Positions 18,501-27,830 are shown, counted from the first letter of the stretch. The stretch is DNA of 48,228 bases from JBELHR01 sp049607205 (GCA_049607205.1 JBMYWH010000016.1:1-48228), one strand, 5' to 3'. Notes: generated from the letters alone by a model not told the origin. A program made the numbers and translations.

Positions 18501-18742
18501 TAGGGTCAGTTGTGGGACAACCAACTTTTGGAGCTGTTATTTCCACCGGTTCTGCAAGGCTTTTAGATGGTTATGTTAGAATGCCATTTAGAGCTTGGTA
18601 TGTTAAAGAATCCGGATTGAATATGGAGCACGGTCCTGCAGTTCCAGATTATATTGTGACTAATCCCCCAGGGTCTAGGGCTCGTGGAGAAGATCCTCAA
18701 TTGAAAAAGGCTGTAGAAGTATTAATGTCGGAGATTGAGTAG
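15587..18742 (+). CDS. Secreted tricorn-like protease (S41 family peptidase)
   Basis: This is a large peptidase (1051 residues) with a cleavable signal peptide (MQKLTLLMMSVFLSGLSFAQ), so it probably acts in the periplasm or outside the cell. Residues from about 25 to 650 form beta-propeller repeats of the PD40/WD40-like type (SPDAQHLAFSFQGDIWVY, WSPDGSELVFASN, WSPDGRKLAFVSN). A PDZ domain follows near 745-795 (LLGVEVKNSPKGY to LKKGDVITLING). The S41 domain has IDVRFNGGGWTTD and the probable nucleophile S958 in EFSYSNAEIF. This order is that of archaeal tricorn, which degrades peptides, but the signal peptide separates it from the cytosolic enzyme. Substrates are unknown. Confidence 0.9.
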   Translation: MQKLTLLMMSVFLSGLSFAQNSIIRTPSLSPDAQHLAFSFQGDIWVYNFEREQSQRLTVHQAYESNPVWSPDGSELVFASNRKGYVDLFKVALKGGNPDQLTYYPASDYPSAWTEDSGIIFSTSRLGKGAEKEAEVFAVSSKGGTPQRMMQSFGTAAVLSPNGKFIAFEKGYCRIAREDYDGPAQRDIYVYNKETGAYHQITNSTKNDHSPRFDAQGNLYFISASSGRYNVYAATLDDQGKTDVPFKALTNEEKNGVISYDVSDNGSLFYNAGFEYHLIDSSGESKALTLSFDADQRFDDSKHMIATRGMRDFDVSPNNKLIAYELDGEIFVKKNDKENTFSNNVSKSDARDQSPRWISDEVLMFVSDRSGQNELHFVSSSEKSVGLERSLKLSTKKVTQSSSDVFNPSVSPNGKKVGFQIGRGDYVIAYIKEGGLDAPKLMSQGWAAPSGVSWSPDSNFIAYSQNDLDFDTEVFIQSVLDPSKKYNVSMHPRSDRNPVWSPDGRKLAFVSNRNGTRGGGANYDVWMVFLRNSDWEKTMTDFDQGSYYPEEESKDASVQVTIDSDEIYNRLWQVTSLVDDERNPVFSTDSKNIYFTATNPTSKRSNVFKINWNGKSGKEVKGASSPFRIKAYKKDLFILSASGLKQLNPKTDKLASRPYKAEYDIHFKARNAQVFDEGVRALTAGFYDPQFHGYDWTDLVKVYRPWALEASTKQDFSFVYNLMLGQLNASHMGYRGSTPEKTNSDQIGLLGVEVKNSPKGYVIEYVLPGSIADKSKARLKKGDVITLINGEKPSGNTNFYSYFRNQIDKEMLIEIDGEKELVLRAESSSKERLLAYNAWVKESQKLVDEYSDGTLGYIHIKGMNLPSFESFERELKAAGYGKKGLVIDVRFNGGGWTTDRLMAVLNVQQHAYTVPRGATGNLEKNNKDFKGHYPFNERAILSVNTKPIVALCNEFSYSNAEIFAHAVKSLDLGSVVGQPTFGAVISTGSARLLDGYVRMPFRAWYVKESGLNMEHGPAVPDYIVTNPPGSRARGEDPQLKKAVEVLMSEIE

Positions 18743-18758
18743 ATTAATAAAGTATAAG

Positions 18759-18792
18759 AAAAAAGCCCAAGTCAGTTGACTTGGGCTTTTTT
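18759..18792. terminator. Bidirectional intrinsic terminator
   Basis: AAGCCCAAGTCA (18763-18774) pairs with TGACTTGGGCTT (18777-18788), flanked by A and T runs. It serves the tricorn-like gene (plus) and the envelope operon ending in the amidohydrolase (minus). Confidence 0.92.
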
Positions 18793-18800
18793 GATGCTTT

Positions 18801-20429
18801 TTATTTCTGACTGTAAACCAGTGAACCGTTTACATAGGTGTATTGGACCTTGGTTTTAGGGAGCTCAGCTTCCTGAGCAGTCATTAGGTCTGTGTCAAGG
18901 ACGGTAAAGTCAGCGTATTTACCCACTTCAATACTTCCTTTTTCAGCTTCTTCAAAATTTGAATAAGCAGCCCATATGGTCATTCCTCTTAAGGCTTGTT
19001 CTCTAGAGAGACCATTCTCTTTTTGGAATCCGTTCTCAGGATAAGATTTAAGGTCTTTTCGAGCTACTGCCGCATAGAAGGTGTAGAATGGATTTACATT
19101 TTCTACAGGGAAATCTGTTCCTAAGGCTACTCGACCATTTTCTTTTAAAAGTGCCTGATAGGCGTAGGCAGTTTTGATACGCTCAGAACCTATCCTGTCT
19201 TCTGCCCAATACATGTCAGAAGTGGCATGTGTAGGCTGAATAGAAGGAATGATTTGTTTGAAATAGTGGAAATCCTCTGGTGATACAATTTGAGCATGCT
19301 CTATACGCCATCTTCTGTCCTTTTTACCCATAAGAACCTTAGCGTAGGTTTCAAGCACTAGGTGATTGGTAGAATCTCCGATCGCATGAGTATTCATCTG
19401 AAATTCAGAATTTGCAATACGAGATGCCGTGGATTTAAAACGATCTACCGAATTAACTAAGGCTCCATAGTGCTGGTGTCTGTCAGAATAAGGTTTCCTT
19501 AAGGCGGCTCCTCTTGAACCAAGAGCTCCGTCACCATAGAATTTAAAAGAACGTACATTGAGCAGTGGTGTCTTAGAAATTCCTTTATCTAAATAATAAT
19601 CTAAGTTGGCATCATCAGCGGAAATCATCGCATACATTCTTATTTGTAAATCCTTGGTTTGATTCAAAGAATCTATAAGTTCAATAGTGTGACGAGGTAA
19701 TCCGGCATCGTCAACAGTAGTAAGTCCGTAGGAAAAGCAGATTTCTTGTGCAGTTTTAAGAATTTGTATCTGCTCGGTTCTGCTGGCTGCTGGGATGGCA
19801 TTGTATATCGGGTCCATGGCGGCATCAATAAGAACACCAGTCATTTTTCCTTGATCATCTAACATAATTTCTCCACCAGCTACTTTTGTTTGAGCATTTA
19901 GAGAAGTAAGGTCAAGTGCAGCTTGATTCACAAGTAAGGCATGGCCGTCCACTCTTGTAATAGCTATAGGTGTATCAGGGAAGAGTAGGTCTAAGGTGTC
20001 TTTTGTTGGGAATTTTTTTATTTCCCAATCATTTTGATCCCATCCACGACCGGTAATAAAGCTCAAGTGATTTTGTTCTTGAAAAGAAACTATTCTCTGA
20101 ACGACTTCCTTATAACTAGTGGCTCCTTCGAATCTAACTGTTTGTTCAAACTGCCCCATGCCATAAAAATGACAATGTGCATCAATAAGCCCAGGGACTA
20201 CTGGAGCTCCTTTAAGGTCAACTACTTTTCCTTGATAGTTGGAAGCGATTTGCTCGTTGGTTCCCACTGCGACGAATTTTCCATCTTTAACCGCAAAAGA
20301 TTCGGCAGAGGAAAACTCGGAGTCGACCGTATAAACTTTTGCATTGCTAATGATTAAATCCACCGACTGGGTCTTAGGACTACAGTTGTAAAGCGTAATT
20401 GCTACAATCGCGAGTAAAATTCGTTTCAT
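18801..20429 (-). CDS. YtcJ-like amidohydrolase (lipoprotein)
   Basis: This is a metal-dependent hydrolase of the Amidohydro_3 (YtcJ) group; the substrate is unknown. The N-terminus MKRILLAIVAITLYNCSPK has a lipoprotein-type signal with Cys16, so it is probably membrane-anchored. Metal-site blocks are GLIDAHCHFYGMG, THAIGDSTNHLV, RIEHAQIVSPEDF and GTDFPVENVNPF. The 542-residue length fits the family. It is the last gene of a five-gene minus-strand operon, 4 bases after the M28 peptidase. Being exported beside a peptidase suggests hydrolysis of an amide-containing product, but that is inference. Confidence 0.9.
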   Translation of the reverse strand: MKRILLAIVAITLYNCSPKTQSVDLIISNAKVYTVDSEFSSAESFAVKDGKFVAVGTNEQIASNYQGKVVDLKGAPVVPGLIDAHCHFYGMGQFEQTVRFEGATSYKEVVQRIVSFQEQNHLSFITGRGWDQNDWEIKKFPTKDTLDLLFPDTPIAITRVDGHALLVNQAALDLTSLNAQTKVAGGEIMLDDQGKMTGVLIDAAMDPIYNAIPAASRTEQIQILKTAQEICFSYGLTTVDDAGLPRHTIELIDSLNQTKDLQIRMYAMISADDANLDYYLDKGISKTPLLNVRSFKFYGDGALGSRGAALRKPYSDRHQHYGALVNSVDRFKSTASRIANSEFQMNTHAIGDSTNHLVLETYAKVLMGKKDRRWRIEHAQIVSPEDFHYFKQIIPSIQPTHATSDMYWAEDRIGSERIKTAYAYQALLKENGRVALGTDFPVENVNPFYTFYAAVARKDLKSYPENGFQKENGLSREQALRGMTIWAAYSNFEEAEKGSIEVGKYADFTVLDTDLMTAQEAELPKTKVQYTYVNGSLVYSQK

Positions 20430-20433
20430 GTCT

Positions 20434-21834
20434 TTAGTTTAAATGAGTATCTATTAGATAAATCAAAGAGGCCATTGAGGCTGATCCGAGAACCAATTCT
20501 CTTCTATTTACCTTATCAAAAGTATCTTGACTAGAATGGTGATAATCAAAGTATCGTTGTGAATCTGGACGGTATCCCATCAGGGCAATTTCTCCATTTT
20601 TAAGTGGACCTATATCAGCACCTCCACCACCTGTTGTGAACTGATTTGCACCATAAGGAGCAAAAATTGGAGCATAAGACATAAGTGTTTTATAAAGTGG
20701 ACTACTTGGGTCTACACTAAATCCTCTAGGAGTATGTCCACCTGCATCAGATTCCATAGCGGCTAGGTGTTTTTCGTTCAGACGTTTTGCCTCTTCTGCA
20801 TACTTAAGACCTCCTCTTAAACCATTTTCTTCGTTCATGAATAGAACGGCTCTCAAGGTATGTTTAGGTTTAATCCCGGTTTTTTGAAATAAGTTCAAAA
20901 CCTCCATAGATTGTACCACCCCAGTACCATCGTCATGGGCTCCATCTCCTAAATCCCAAGAATCTAAATGTCCACCAATGGTGATATAAGTATCAGGATA
21001 TTCAGAACCTTTAAGTTCACCAATAACATTAAATGATGGTGCATCTTCTAAGGTTTCACAATGTTGTTCTAAGAAGACCTTTAAGTTTTGATCAGCCTTT
21101 AAACTTCTACTTAATTTTTCAGCTGAAGCTGTTGAGATGGCAGCCGCAGGAATAAATTGATCTTCGCTGAGGTCTCCATAGCTCATAGTTCCTGTGTGAG
21201 GGTATGGGTCAATATTAGAACTCATCGATCTTACGATAACCGCAACTGCTCCATACTTTCCAGCTACAGCAGCTCCTCCTACACGTTGGTCAACACATCC
21301 TCCGTAAGCAGCAAAAGTATTAATAAGAGTTCCGTCAAAAGGACGGTTAAAAAAGACAATTTTCCCTTTTAAAGCATCACCAAGTTCTTCGGCTTCTTCT
21401 ATAGATTTGACTTCGATCACCGGGGCGCTCAGACCACCCTGAGGACTGGCAACAGAACCTCCCAAGGCACACACTTCCATATTAACCGTCTTTCCATTAC
21501 TGGTAAAAGAAGCTTTTTCTTGTGCTCCTCGAACCCAGTGTGGGACCATTACAGGTTGCAGATATACAGTGTCGAATTTAAGGTCTCTCATAAGTTGAGC
21601 TCCCCATTGTACTGCTTCTTCAGCTTGAGGTGAACCGCTTAATCGCGCTCCTACGTTCTGAGTTAAGTCTCTTAACCAGTTGTAAGAATCACCCTTGCTA
21701 AGGGCCATGTCGTAAATCTGTTTAATTTGTACAGAATCAAGATCTCTTTGAGCTTGGTCTACGGTTTCGATAGTTTTGTGTTGGCAAGAGCCTAGCATTA
21801 GACCAGCGAGTAACACATAAAGGGTAGTTTTCAT
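20434..21834 (-). CDS. M28 family zinc peptidase with PA domain (lipoprotein)
   Basis: A probable aminopeptidase or carboxypeptidase. The lipoprotein signal ends LMLGSC with Cys17. A protease-associated insert spans roughly residues 130-260. Then come the M28 zinc ligands: H289 in GGHLDSWDLGDGAHDDGTG, D301 in the same block, catalytic E335 and ligand E336 in NEENG, D363 in ESDAGG, and the final His in YHHSSQDTF (432-433). All are present, so it should be active. It lies 1 base after the barrel gene and 4 bases before the amidohydrolase. Q-type plasma glutamate carboxypeptidase-like enzymes are the nearest family by layout. Confidence 0.92.
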   Translation of the reverse strand: MKTTLYVLLAGLMLGSCQHKTIETVDQAQRDLDSVQIKQIYDMALSKGDSYNWLRDLTQNVGARLSGSPQAEEAVQWGAQLMRDLKFDTVYLQPVMVPHWVRGAQEKASFTSNGKTVNMEVCALGGSVASPQGGLSAPVIEVKSIEEAEELGDALKGKIVFFNRPFDGTLINTFAAYGGCVDQRVGGAAVAGKYGAVAVIVRSMSSNIDPYPHTGTMSYGDLSEDQFIPAAAISTASAEKLSRSLKADQNLKVFLEQHCETLEDAPSFNVIGELKGSEYPDTYITIGGHLDSWDLGDGAHDDGTGVVQSMEVLNLFQKTGIKPKHTLRAVLFMNEENGLRGGLKYAEEAKRLNEKHLAAMESDAGGHTPRGFSVDPSSPLYKTLMSYAPIFAPYGANQFTTGGGGADIGPLKNGEIALMGYRPDSQRYFDYHHSSQDTFDKVNRRELVLGSASMASLIYLIDTHLN

Positions 21835-21835
21835 A

Positions 21836-23542
21836 TTAGTTGAATTTATAGCTTAGACCTCCTAATATTTGGAAGCCTTGGGTTTGATAATCTGAGAATT
21901 CCTGATAATTGTTATTAAGGAGGTTATTCAGTTTTAAATGCACCGAAAATTGTCTGCTAAAATGATAGTTGAATTGAAGATTTATATCCACGAAACCTTC
22001 ATTTTCCACTAAATCATAATCGATCGCTCCTGCCTGCATATAACGGTCATAACTCTTAGAGTTCCCGAAAAGTGTGAACTGACTGTCCCATTTAGCACCT
22101 TGATAATTCAAGCGTAAAAAAGATTTAAAGGGAGCCTGGTTGTAAAAGTAATCCAGGGTTTCCATTTGGTAGTCGTTATACTGGGCAGAGAATTCTAGAA
22201 GTAATTCATCTGTAAGTTGTCCTTCTACTAAAAACTCAAAATAGGTTGTTTTCACACCATCATAAAGTGCTTGGAAAGAGTTTCCGAATTGATACGCATA
22301 AACGGGATTTACTAGAGCTTCGTTTTTGCTAAATACGACTTGATCTTCCGTGTTTTTGTAACCAATATTTAGTCCCAGTTCAAAACGATTGCTGAAACTT
22401 GATGCAAATTGAACCTGAGCATCATAAGAACTATAGGTCGGTTTTAAATCATAGCTCGGTGCTAAATAGGGATTCATGTGATTGAACTGTCCTATAGAAT
22501 TAGGATTGAAATCACCTTTTAATTGTGCCCCAAGCACAAAGCTATCCGAGGCATTGAATCGGGCAAGCACCTCAGGGATGAAATAAAAGTTACCCTCTGA
22601 GCTGTTAAGATCTTGGAAGAAATGCATATCGAAACCAGCACTTAAATAGAATTTATTCCATGAAGACCAAGCTAAACTAGCCCCCGTGGACATGTCAAAA
22701 TTTTGATAAGTGTATGGGTTGTCAATCTCTGGATCTGCATAAGTTCTTGCAAAAGAAGTATTTTGATATCTGAAGTTCAAAGGTATCTGTACCTCGGTAT
22801 CATTCCATTCAAGATCCCAGCCTATGCCAAGGTTTGTGATGAATTCTTGGGAATCAAAATTGTCAAAATTTGTTTGAATATCAAGATGTGATTTTTGAAA
22901 GAAAAAATCCTGAAAATCTGCCTTTAAGTTCAGTGCAACCCCTTGTGAGTTGTGAAGTTGATTTATGAGATCTAAATCTTGTTCGTTTATAGTTGTGGGA
23001 GTTCCATACCAAGTTTGTCCTCTGAAACTATAAGATAGGGCATTGTTCCAATGTATAAGTTTTCCTTCCGTTTGATGACTCAATTTTAAATCACCTCGAT
23101 GTGAAATGGCGTCTTGTGTGAGGTCGGGGATCCCGTTTTGAGCACCGTAATAAAACGTACTTAAGTCAAAATACTGCTCGCCGGCTTGCTTTTGAAAGAG
23201 CCCTATGAATTCTGGAAGGCCATTGCTGCCATATCCAGTATAAAGGTAATTCTGAAAATCTCTAGGCCGTTCAAATATCGGTAATTTATAGATCGATCCC
23301 TTTTGTGGATTAAAGGTGGAAGCTACCGTAACGGGAAGAATTTGATAATTCAAGGTTTGTGGCTTCGCTGTTTCTAAGTCCGCATTGTTAACATCGGATT
23401 GTATTCTATAAGCCTCTTCTACTTGAGGATTGTATGATGTTTTAACGTTGATCACCTGAGTGTTCAAGCTGTCAATTTCTTGGGCAAAACTTGTTGCAAT
23501 GGAGCAAAACAAGCCTAGGATGCAAAGGTTAATTTTTTTCAT
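21836..23542 (-). CDS. Outer-membrane beta-barrel protein of unknown function
   Basis: 568 residues with a signal peptide (MKKINLCILGLFCSIATSFAQ). The mature part alternates aromatic and polar residues in short strands and ends LGGLSYKFN, which fits an outer-membrane barrel with a C-terminal aromatic motif. It resembles the barrel of TonB-dependent receptors, but I see no plug domain and no carboxypeptidase-like domain; the first 90 residues (through PIFERPRDFQNY) are not barrel-like. The start overlaps the upstream TPR gene by 14 bases, suggesting coupled synthesis. The ligand is unknown. Confidence 0.75.
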   Translation of the reverse strand: MKKINLCILGLFCSIATSFAQEIDSLNTQVINVKTSYNPQVEEAYRIQSDVNNADLETAKPQTLNYQILPVTVASTFNPQKGSIYKLPIFERPRDFQNYLYTGYGSNGLPEFIGLFQKQAGEQYFDLSTFYYGAQNGIPDLTQDAISHRGDLKLSHQTEGKLIHWNNALSYSFRGQTWYGTPTTINEQDLDLINQLHNSQGVALNLKADFQDFFFQKSHLDIQTNFDNFDSQEFITNLGIGWDLEWNDTEVQIPLNFRYQNTSFARTYADPEIDNPYTYQNFDMSTGASLAWSSWNKFYLSAGFDMHFFQDLNSSEGNFYFIPEVLARFNASDSFVLGAQLKGDFNPNSIGQFNHMNPYLAPSYDLKPTYSSYDAQVQFASSFSNRFELGLNIGYKNTEDQVVFSKNEALVNPVYAYQFGNSFQALYDGVKTTYFEFLVEGQLTDELLLEFSAQYNDYQMETLDYFYNQAPFKSFLRLNYQGAKWDSQFTLFGNSKSYDRYMQAGAIDYDLVENEGFVDINLQFNYHFSRQFSVHLKLNNLLNNNYQEFSDYQTQGFQILGGLSYKFN

Positions 23543-26513
23543 TGTTCGCTTTGGCTTTAAGTTTGTCTAATTGCTGTTGTGCACGTTTGTGTAAATCTGG
23601 AAAACGTTCATAGTTCTTGATCACGGATTCTAAAATATAAGTGGCTTGGAAAGGGTCGTCCAGGGCTTCAAAATTCGTTGACATCGTAAGAAGTCCTTTT
23701 GCTCCCCAGTAGGGGTAATTCGAACTCTGCTTAATGAGCTTTTGAAGACTTTCATTAGAAGCTTCGTAGTTCTTATTTAAATTCTGTTGAAGTGCGATAT
23801 AGTATAAAGCAATCGCCTTAGCTTCTCCTTTTAATTTTGGTTCGATTTCAGTAAAAATCTTAGCGGCCTGACCGTATTGTTTTTTGAGTACAGCACCCCT
23901 TGCTTTTGCGTATTTAGCTTCATCCACTAAATTTTTATTCTCAGGCTTGGAAGCCAAAACCTTTTCCGCATAGCTAGCAGCTTTTCCATATTCTTCTAAA
24001 GAAAGATAAGCCTTCATAATATTGGATTGAGCAAACTCATCCAGAGTTTTAGAACTCGCTAAGTTTTCAATGGTCTCCAAGACCGGTAGGGCACTATTCC
24101 AATCTCCTTCTTCCAAATAAATCAAGGCTAGCTTTTCTGCAGATTTTAAGCGAAAAGAATTGCTTTTTTCTGCTAAAACTTCGTTGAAATAGGCTTTTGA
24201 TTCCTCATATTTCTCCAATTGATAAAGAGATTGTGCCAAGTAATAGTTAGCAGCAATCTTCTTGGAGCCTTCAGGGTATTTAGCAAGATATTTTTTAAAG
24301 AGTTCTGAGGATTGTTGAGGTTTTTGTTCTAAGTATTTCTGTTCTGCTGAGGTATACATCCCTCTAGCTAGATCATCATCCGAATAAGAAATATAGCCTA
24401 AGGATTTAACCCATTTAGCATAGTTTTCAACCTGGCCTAAATCAATATAGACTTGCTCAACATTCTTAATGGCCTGAGAGGCTTCTTCTGAGTCTTTATA
24501 GTTGCTTGCAAGAAACTTAAAAACACTGAGTGCTTCTTGATTTTTTCCCTCGTTATAGTAAATTAATCCTTCCTTTAATAAGGCTCGACTGGCATAGATA
24601 GAGTTGGGGAAAGTTGCTATGAGTTTTTGGAAGTTTTTTGCCGCCTTGGCATTTTGTTTTGCATTTGCCAGAGCTGAACCCAATTCAAAATAGGCATCGT
24701 CACGATATTTTGAGCGAGGGAATTTTTTATCAAACTCCGTTAAAGAACTGATCTTAGTATCTTTTTTACCAACTAGACCATAGCATAAGGATTTTTGATA
24801 ATAGGCATAATCCTGATCCTGTTTCTTAGCTGCGAGTACCTTGTTATAAGACTGCATAGCCTTCCAATAGTCTTGTTGAACGAAATAGGCATCTGCAATT
24901 CTCAAGTGTGCATCTATTTTTCGTTCTGCATTTGCTGGACTTGTTCCTATGAATTTTTCAAAATTAGAGATGGCCTCTTGATATTTTTCAAGTTTAAATG
25001 CGGCATATCCTAAATTGTAAGTAATTAAATTTTGCTCATAAGTAGCACTGTGATTTTTCAGGGCATTGAATTTCTTGTAGCGCTCATAAGAAGCTTGATA
25101 ATTCTCTATCAAATAGGCAGATTCTCCAGCCCAGAAATAGGATTTTGCACGTATCGCTAAATTTGCTTTGGAACGGCTTGCCTGATCTAAGAAATTAAGA
25201 GCTTCTTTGAATTTTCTTTGATTGAAAAGTTCCATACCCTTAAGGGCCAAAACCTCTCCGTAAACCTCCTCATTTTTTTTAATTCCTGCTCTTTGAATAT
25301 ACTGTATTCCACCGTCGTAATTTTTTTCTCCAATAAAAGCTTGAATCATTAGGGTGTTCATTTGTGTCCAATGTGCAGAGCTTGGGTATTTCTTTAAAAA
25401 GCTTGATATGACCTCAGTAGTAGGTTCATAGGGATTCCCGATGTCATAACTCAGCTTAGCATAGTTGTAATAGGCGTCTTGGGTAATTTCCTGAGAAAAC
25501 TCTAACTGACTCGCATTTCTAAAAGCATTGAGTGCCTCACTTTTCTTACCAAGTTTAAGGTAGACCTCTCCTAAATGGTAATAAGCGTTTTGAGCAATTT
25601 GGTCAGAACCTTCGGTGATCTTATTAAATTGATCTAGGGCTTTTTCATAGGAACCACTTTTATAGTAGGTGTATCCGAGCATATAATAATGACTCTGATC
25701 TACCTTAGCACCTGCTCCCTTATAGCTTTCTAAATAAGGAGCGGCTGTTTGATAGTCACCTAAATTGAAATAGGATTCTCCTAAGACTTTTGCGATGTTC
25801 TTTTTCTGAATACCACGGGACTTAGGGTAGAGGGTTTGCCCACGACTTATTGCCTTGTCAAAGGCCCCTGCTCGGAATTCGATATCCAATAAAATATAGG
25901 AGATATTCTTCATTCCACTTTCGTTCAAATAGCGTTCTGCCTCTTTATAATTTTCCTTCATATAGGCCAGGTATCCGTAATAATAGGCCTTCTCTGCAGC
26001 AAAAAACTCATAAGTCCTCAAACGCTTTAAAAGTGCTTCTGCCTTAACATAATCCTTTTGTAAGATATAAGAAAACACTTGTTTTAAAGCTAAAACTTGT
26101 TGCTGTCTGATTTCTAGATTTAAGCCGGAAGCCTTTTCATAAAAATTGACAGCCTGGGCATAATCACCGTTTTTAAAATAATAATTACCTAGAGCCTGAA
26201 CACCTTGGTCATAATATAATCCAGTGAGTTGTTTTTCTAAAAATGAAGTCATCTCCATCTCTGCAGCGGGATGATTGTTTTTTAATTTAGAATTGATCAG
26301 TTTAAACTCTTGGTTTAATTTAGAAATTGGACTTGCCGTTTTATGGTAGTCTAAGATGTTTTCTGAAATCTCATAGGCGCTATCGTCGTATAATTGAGAA
26401 CCAACTAAGTATTTATTTATGCCTTCTTGCTGTTCTTTAGAAGATTGCCCAAGTGCACTCAAAGATAATAGCCCAAGAAGTAATAATTTAGGTTTGAAAA
26501 TTTGATCTTTCAT
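23529..26513 (-). CDS. Large exported tetratricopeptide-repeat protein
   Basis: 994 residues with a signal peptide (hydrophobic core LLLLGLLSLSALG). Almost the whole mature chain is helical repeats of the TPR type, visible as segments such as ALGNYYFKNGDYAQAVNFYE, YMLGYTYYKSGSYEKALDQF, NLGYAAFKLEKYQEAISNFE and NYYLAQSLYQLEKYEESKAY. TPR arrays are protein-binding scaffolds, and exported ones of this size occur widely in Bacteroidota. It starts directly after the TlpA-like gene stop (no gap) and overlaps the barrel gene by 14 bases, so a complex with the barrel is plausible. No catalytic domain is visible. Confidence 0.85.
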   Translation of the reverse strand: MKDQIFKPKLLLLGLLSLSALGQSSKEQQEGINKYLVGSQLYDDSAYEISENILDYHKTASPISKLNQEFKLINSKLKNNHPAAEMEMTSFLEKQLTGLYYDQGVQALGNYYFKNGDYAQAVNFYEKASGLNLEIRQQQVLALKQVFSYILQKDYVKAEALLKRLRTYEFFAAEKAYYYGYLAYMKENYKEAERYLNESGMKNISYILLDIEFRAGAFDKAISRGQTLYPKSRGIQKKNIAKVLGESYFNLGDYQTAAPYLESYKGAGAKVDQSHYYMLGYTYYKSGSYEKALDQFNKITEGSDQIAQNAYYHLGEVYLKLGKKSEALNAFRNASQLEFSQEITQDAYYNYAKLSYDIGNPYEPTTEVISSFLKKYPSSAHWTQMNTLMIQAFIGEKNYDGGIQYIQRAGIKKNEEVYGEVLALKGMELFNQRKFKEALNFLDQASRSKANLAIRAKSYFWAGESAYLIENYQASYERYKKFNALKNHSATYEQNLITYNLGYAAFKLEKYQEAISNFEKFIGTSPANAERKIDAHLRIADAYFVQQDYWKAMQSYNKVLAAKKQDQDYAYYQKSLCYGLVGKKDTKISSLTEFDKKFPRSKYRDDAYFELGSALANAKQNAKAAKNFQKLIATFPNSIYASRALLKEGLIYYNEGKNQEALSVFKFLASNYKDSEEASQAIKNVEQVYIDLGQVENYAKWVKSLGYISYSDDDLARGMYTSAEQKYLEQKPQQSSELFKKYLAKYPEGSKKIAANYYLAQSLYQLEKYEESKAYFNEVLAEKSNSFRLKSAEKLALIYLEEGDWNSALPVLETIENLASSKTLDEFAQSNIMKAYLSLEEYGKAASYAEKVLASKPENKNLVDEAKYAKARGAVLKKQYGQAAKIFTEIEPKLKGEAKAIALYYIALQQNLNKNYEASNESLQKLIKQSSNYPYWGAKGLLTMSTNFEALDDPFQATYILESVIKNYERFPDLHKRAQQQLDKLKAKANNEKN

Positions 26514-27734
26514 CTATTCATTTAATAATTCGTTCATAAAACTATTGAATTCCTCTACATATTTCTCGTAGTATATTCCGGTCGCCGGACCCGTGAATCC
26601 GGTATGTATCTTGCGTACTTCTCCTTTTTTGTCAATGAAAATTGTCGTTGGAAAAGAAATGATTTTATTGAGCATAGGAAGGGTTTTTGCCGCTTCTGCT
26701 TTATTTGAGGTTCCTGCAATCACGAAATCATAAGGAACATTTAACCGTTGTTTCATGGTTTTTACGCGTTTTACAGCATAGTCAAAGTCGTCTTTTGCTT
26801 CATATGCTAGTCCCAGAATTTCAACATCTGCCCCTTGATGTTTAGACATCCAGTCGCTGTAAAATATAGTCTCATCCATACAATTCGGACACCAAGTCCC
26901 GAAAATTTGAAGCAAGACTACTTTGTTTTGGAATTTTGAGTCACTGAGTTGCACTGTATTTCCATTTAAATCGGGAAAGGCAAACTCTATTCTGTCATAT
27001 CCTTTTTTGAGATAAGTAAGACTGTTGGCGTCTCCAAGTTTAGCTTCCGAATCAGGAACAGCATCCCAGGTTGCATGATAGGATTTTCCAGAATAAAAAC
27101 TTCCATGGAGTCTCCCGTCCTGGGAACGCTCTGCGTCAAAAATAAATGCGTGATTTCCATCAAAGGTATACAGTTGCATTTGCTGGTCATTTGCATAGCC
27201 TTCAAGATATCTATAATCTCCTGTTTCTGTTAAGAAGGTTCCCTTAAAAAGTCCATCAACGGTTTGGAAGATTCCGATAGCTGGATAGCTACTTCCATCT
27301 TCTTCAGTGAAGTTTACCCTGTAGGTTCCATCAAAATGAGTGCTTGTTGTAGTTTTTGAAACTCTGTTTCCATCTTCTGCATAAGTTCCTTCAAAAGGGA
27401 GTGTATAATCCTTGATATAGTTTTTTGTAAAACTTCCCTTGAGTCCATTTTCGGTAATTTTAGCCTTAAGCTCACTGTCAAAAATGTGCAAAGGAAGACT
27501 TAGTATTCCAGAATCAATACTGAAATTTTCTATGGGGAATGACTCTTCTCCGTTGATCAAATTGATTTCATTAACAGGATTTCCTTTGAGTTCAAGTACA
27601 AAGGGAAGCTGTGTTCCCTGAAGTGAAATTTCTGACTTGATAAATCCTTCGTGGAGTTGGGGATTGTCATTTGAATCACAAGATATTATGAATCCTATGA
27701 ATAGAATTAGAACCAGGATAGAGGTTTTTTTCAT
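26514..27734 (-). CDS. TlpA-like thioredoxin-fold lipoprotein
   Basis: A 406-residue lipoprotein with Cys19 in FIISC as the lipid site. The C-terminal third is a TlpA/AhpC-type thioredoxin fold with redox motif C282-P-N-C285 in FGTWCPNCMDE and a cis-proline region FPTTIFIDKKG. The N-terminal ~250 residues are beta-rich and of unknown function, a layout seen in Bacteroidota TlpA relatives. It probably acts as a disulfide reductase or thiol oxidoreductase in the periplasm. It is the first gene of the five-gene envelope operon. Confidence 0.88.
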   Translation of the reverse strand: MKKTSILVLILFIGFIISCDSNDNPQLHEGFIKSEISLQGTQLPFVLELKGNPVNEINLINGEESFPIENFSIDSGILSLPLHIFDSELKAKITENGLKGSFTKNYIKDYTLPFEGTYAEDGNRVSKTTTSTHFDGTYRVNFTEEDGSSYPAIGIFQTVDGLFKGTFLTETGDYRYLEGYANDQQMQLYTFDGNHAFIFDAERSQDGRLHGSFYSGKSYHATWDAVPDSEAKLGDANSLTYLKKGYDRIEFAFPDLNGNTVQLSDSKFQNKVVLLQIFGTWCPNCMDETIFYSDWMSKHQGADVEILGLAYEAKDDFDYAVKRVKTMKQRLNVPYDFVIAGTSNKAEAAKTLPMLNKIISFPTTIFIDKKGEVRKIHTGFTGPATGIYYEKYVEEFNSFMNELLNE

Positions 27735-27805
27735 GAAGCTTGGTTGTTTAACAGTAAATATATAAATATTTGGATTGATAGATGTGAAATAAACTCAAGG
27801 TTTAT

Positions 27806-27813
27806 TAAGTTTG
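27806..27813 (+). promoter_or_regulatory. Candidate -7 box TAAGTTTG of the ftsE-like gene
   Basis: TAAGTTTG matches TAnnTTTG and lies 17 bases before the ATG at 27831. No TTG is seen at the usual -33 spacing. It supports 27831 over the longer frame beginning at 27744. Confidence 0.5.
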
Positions 27814-27830
27814 TGAAAAGCAAATTGAAT

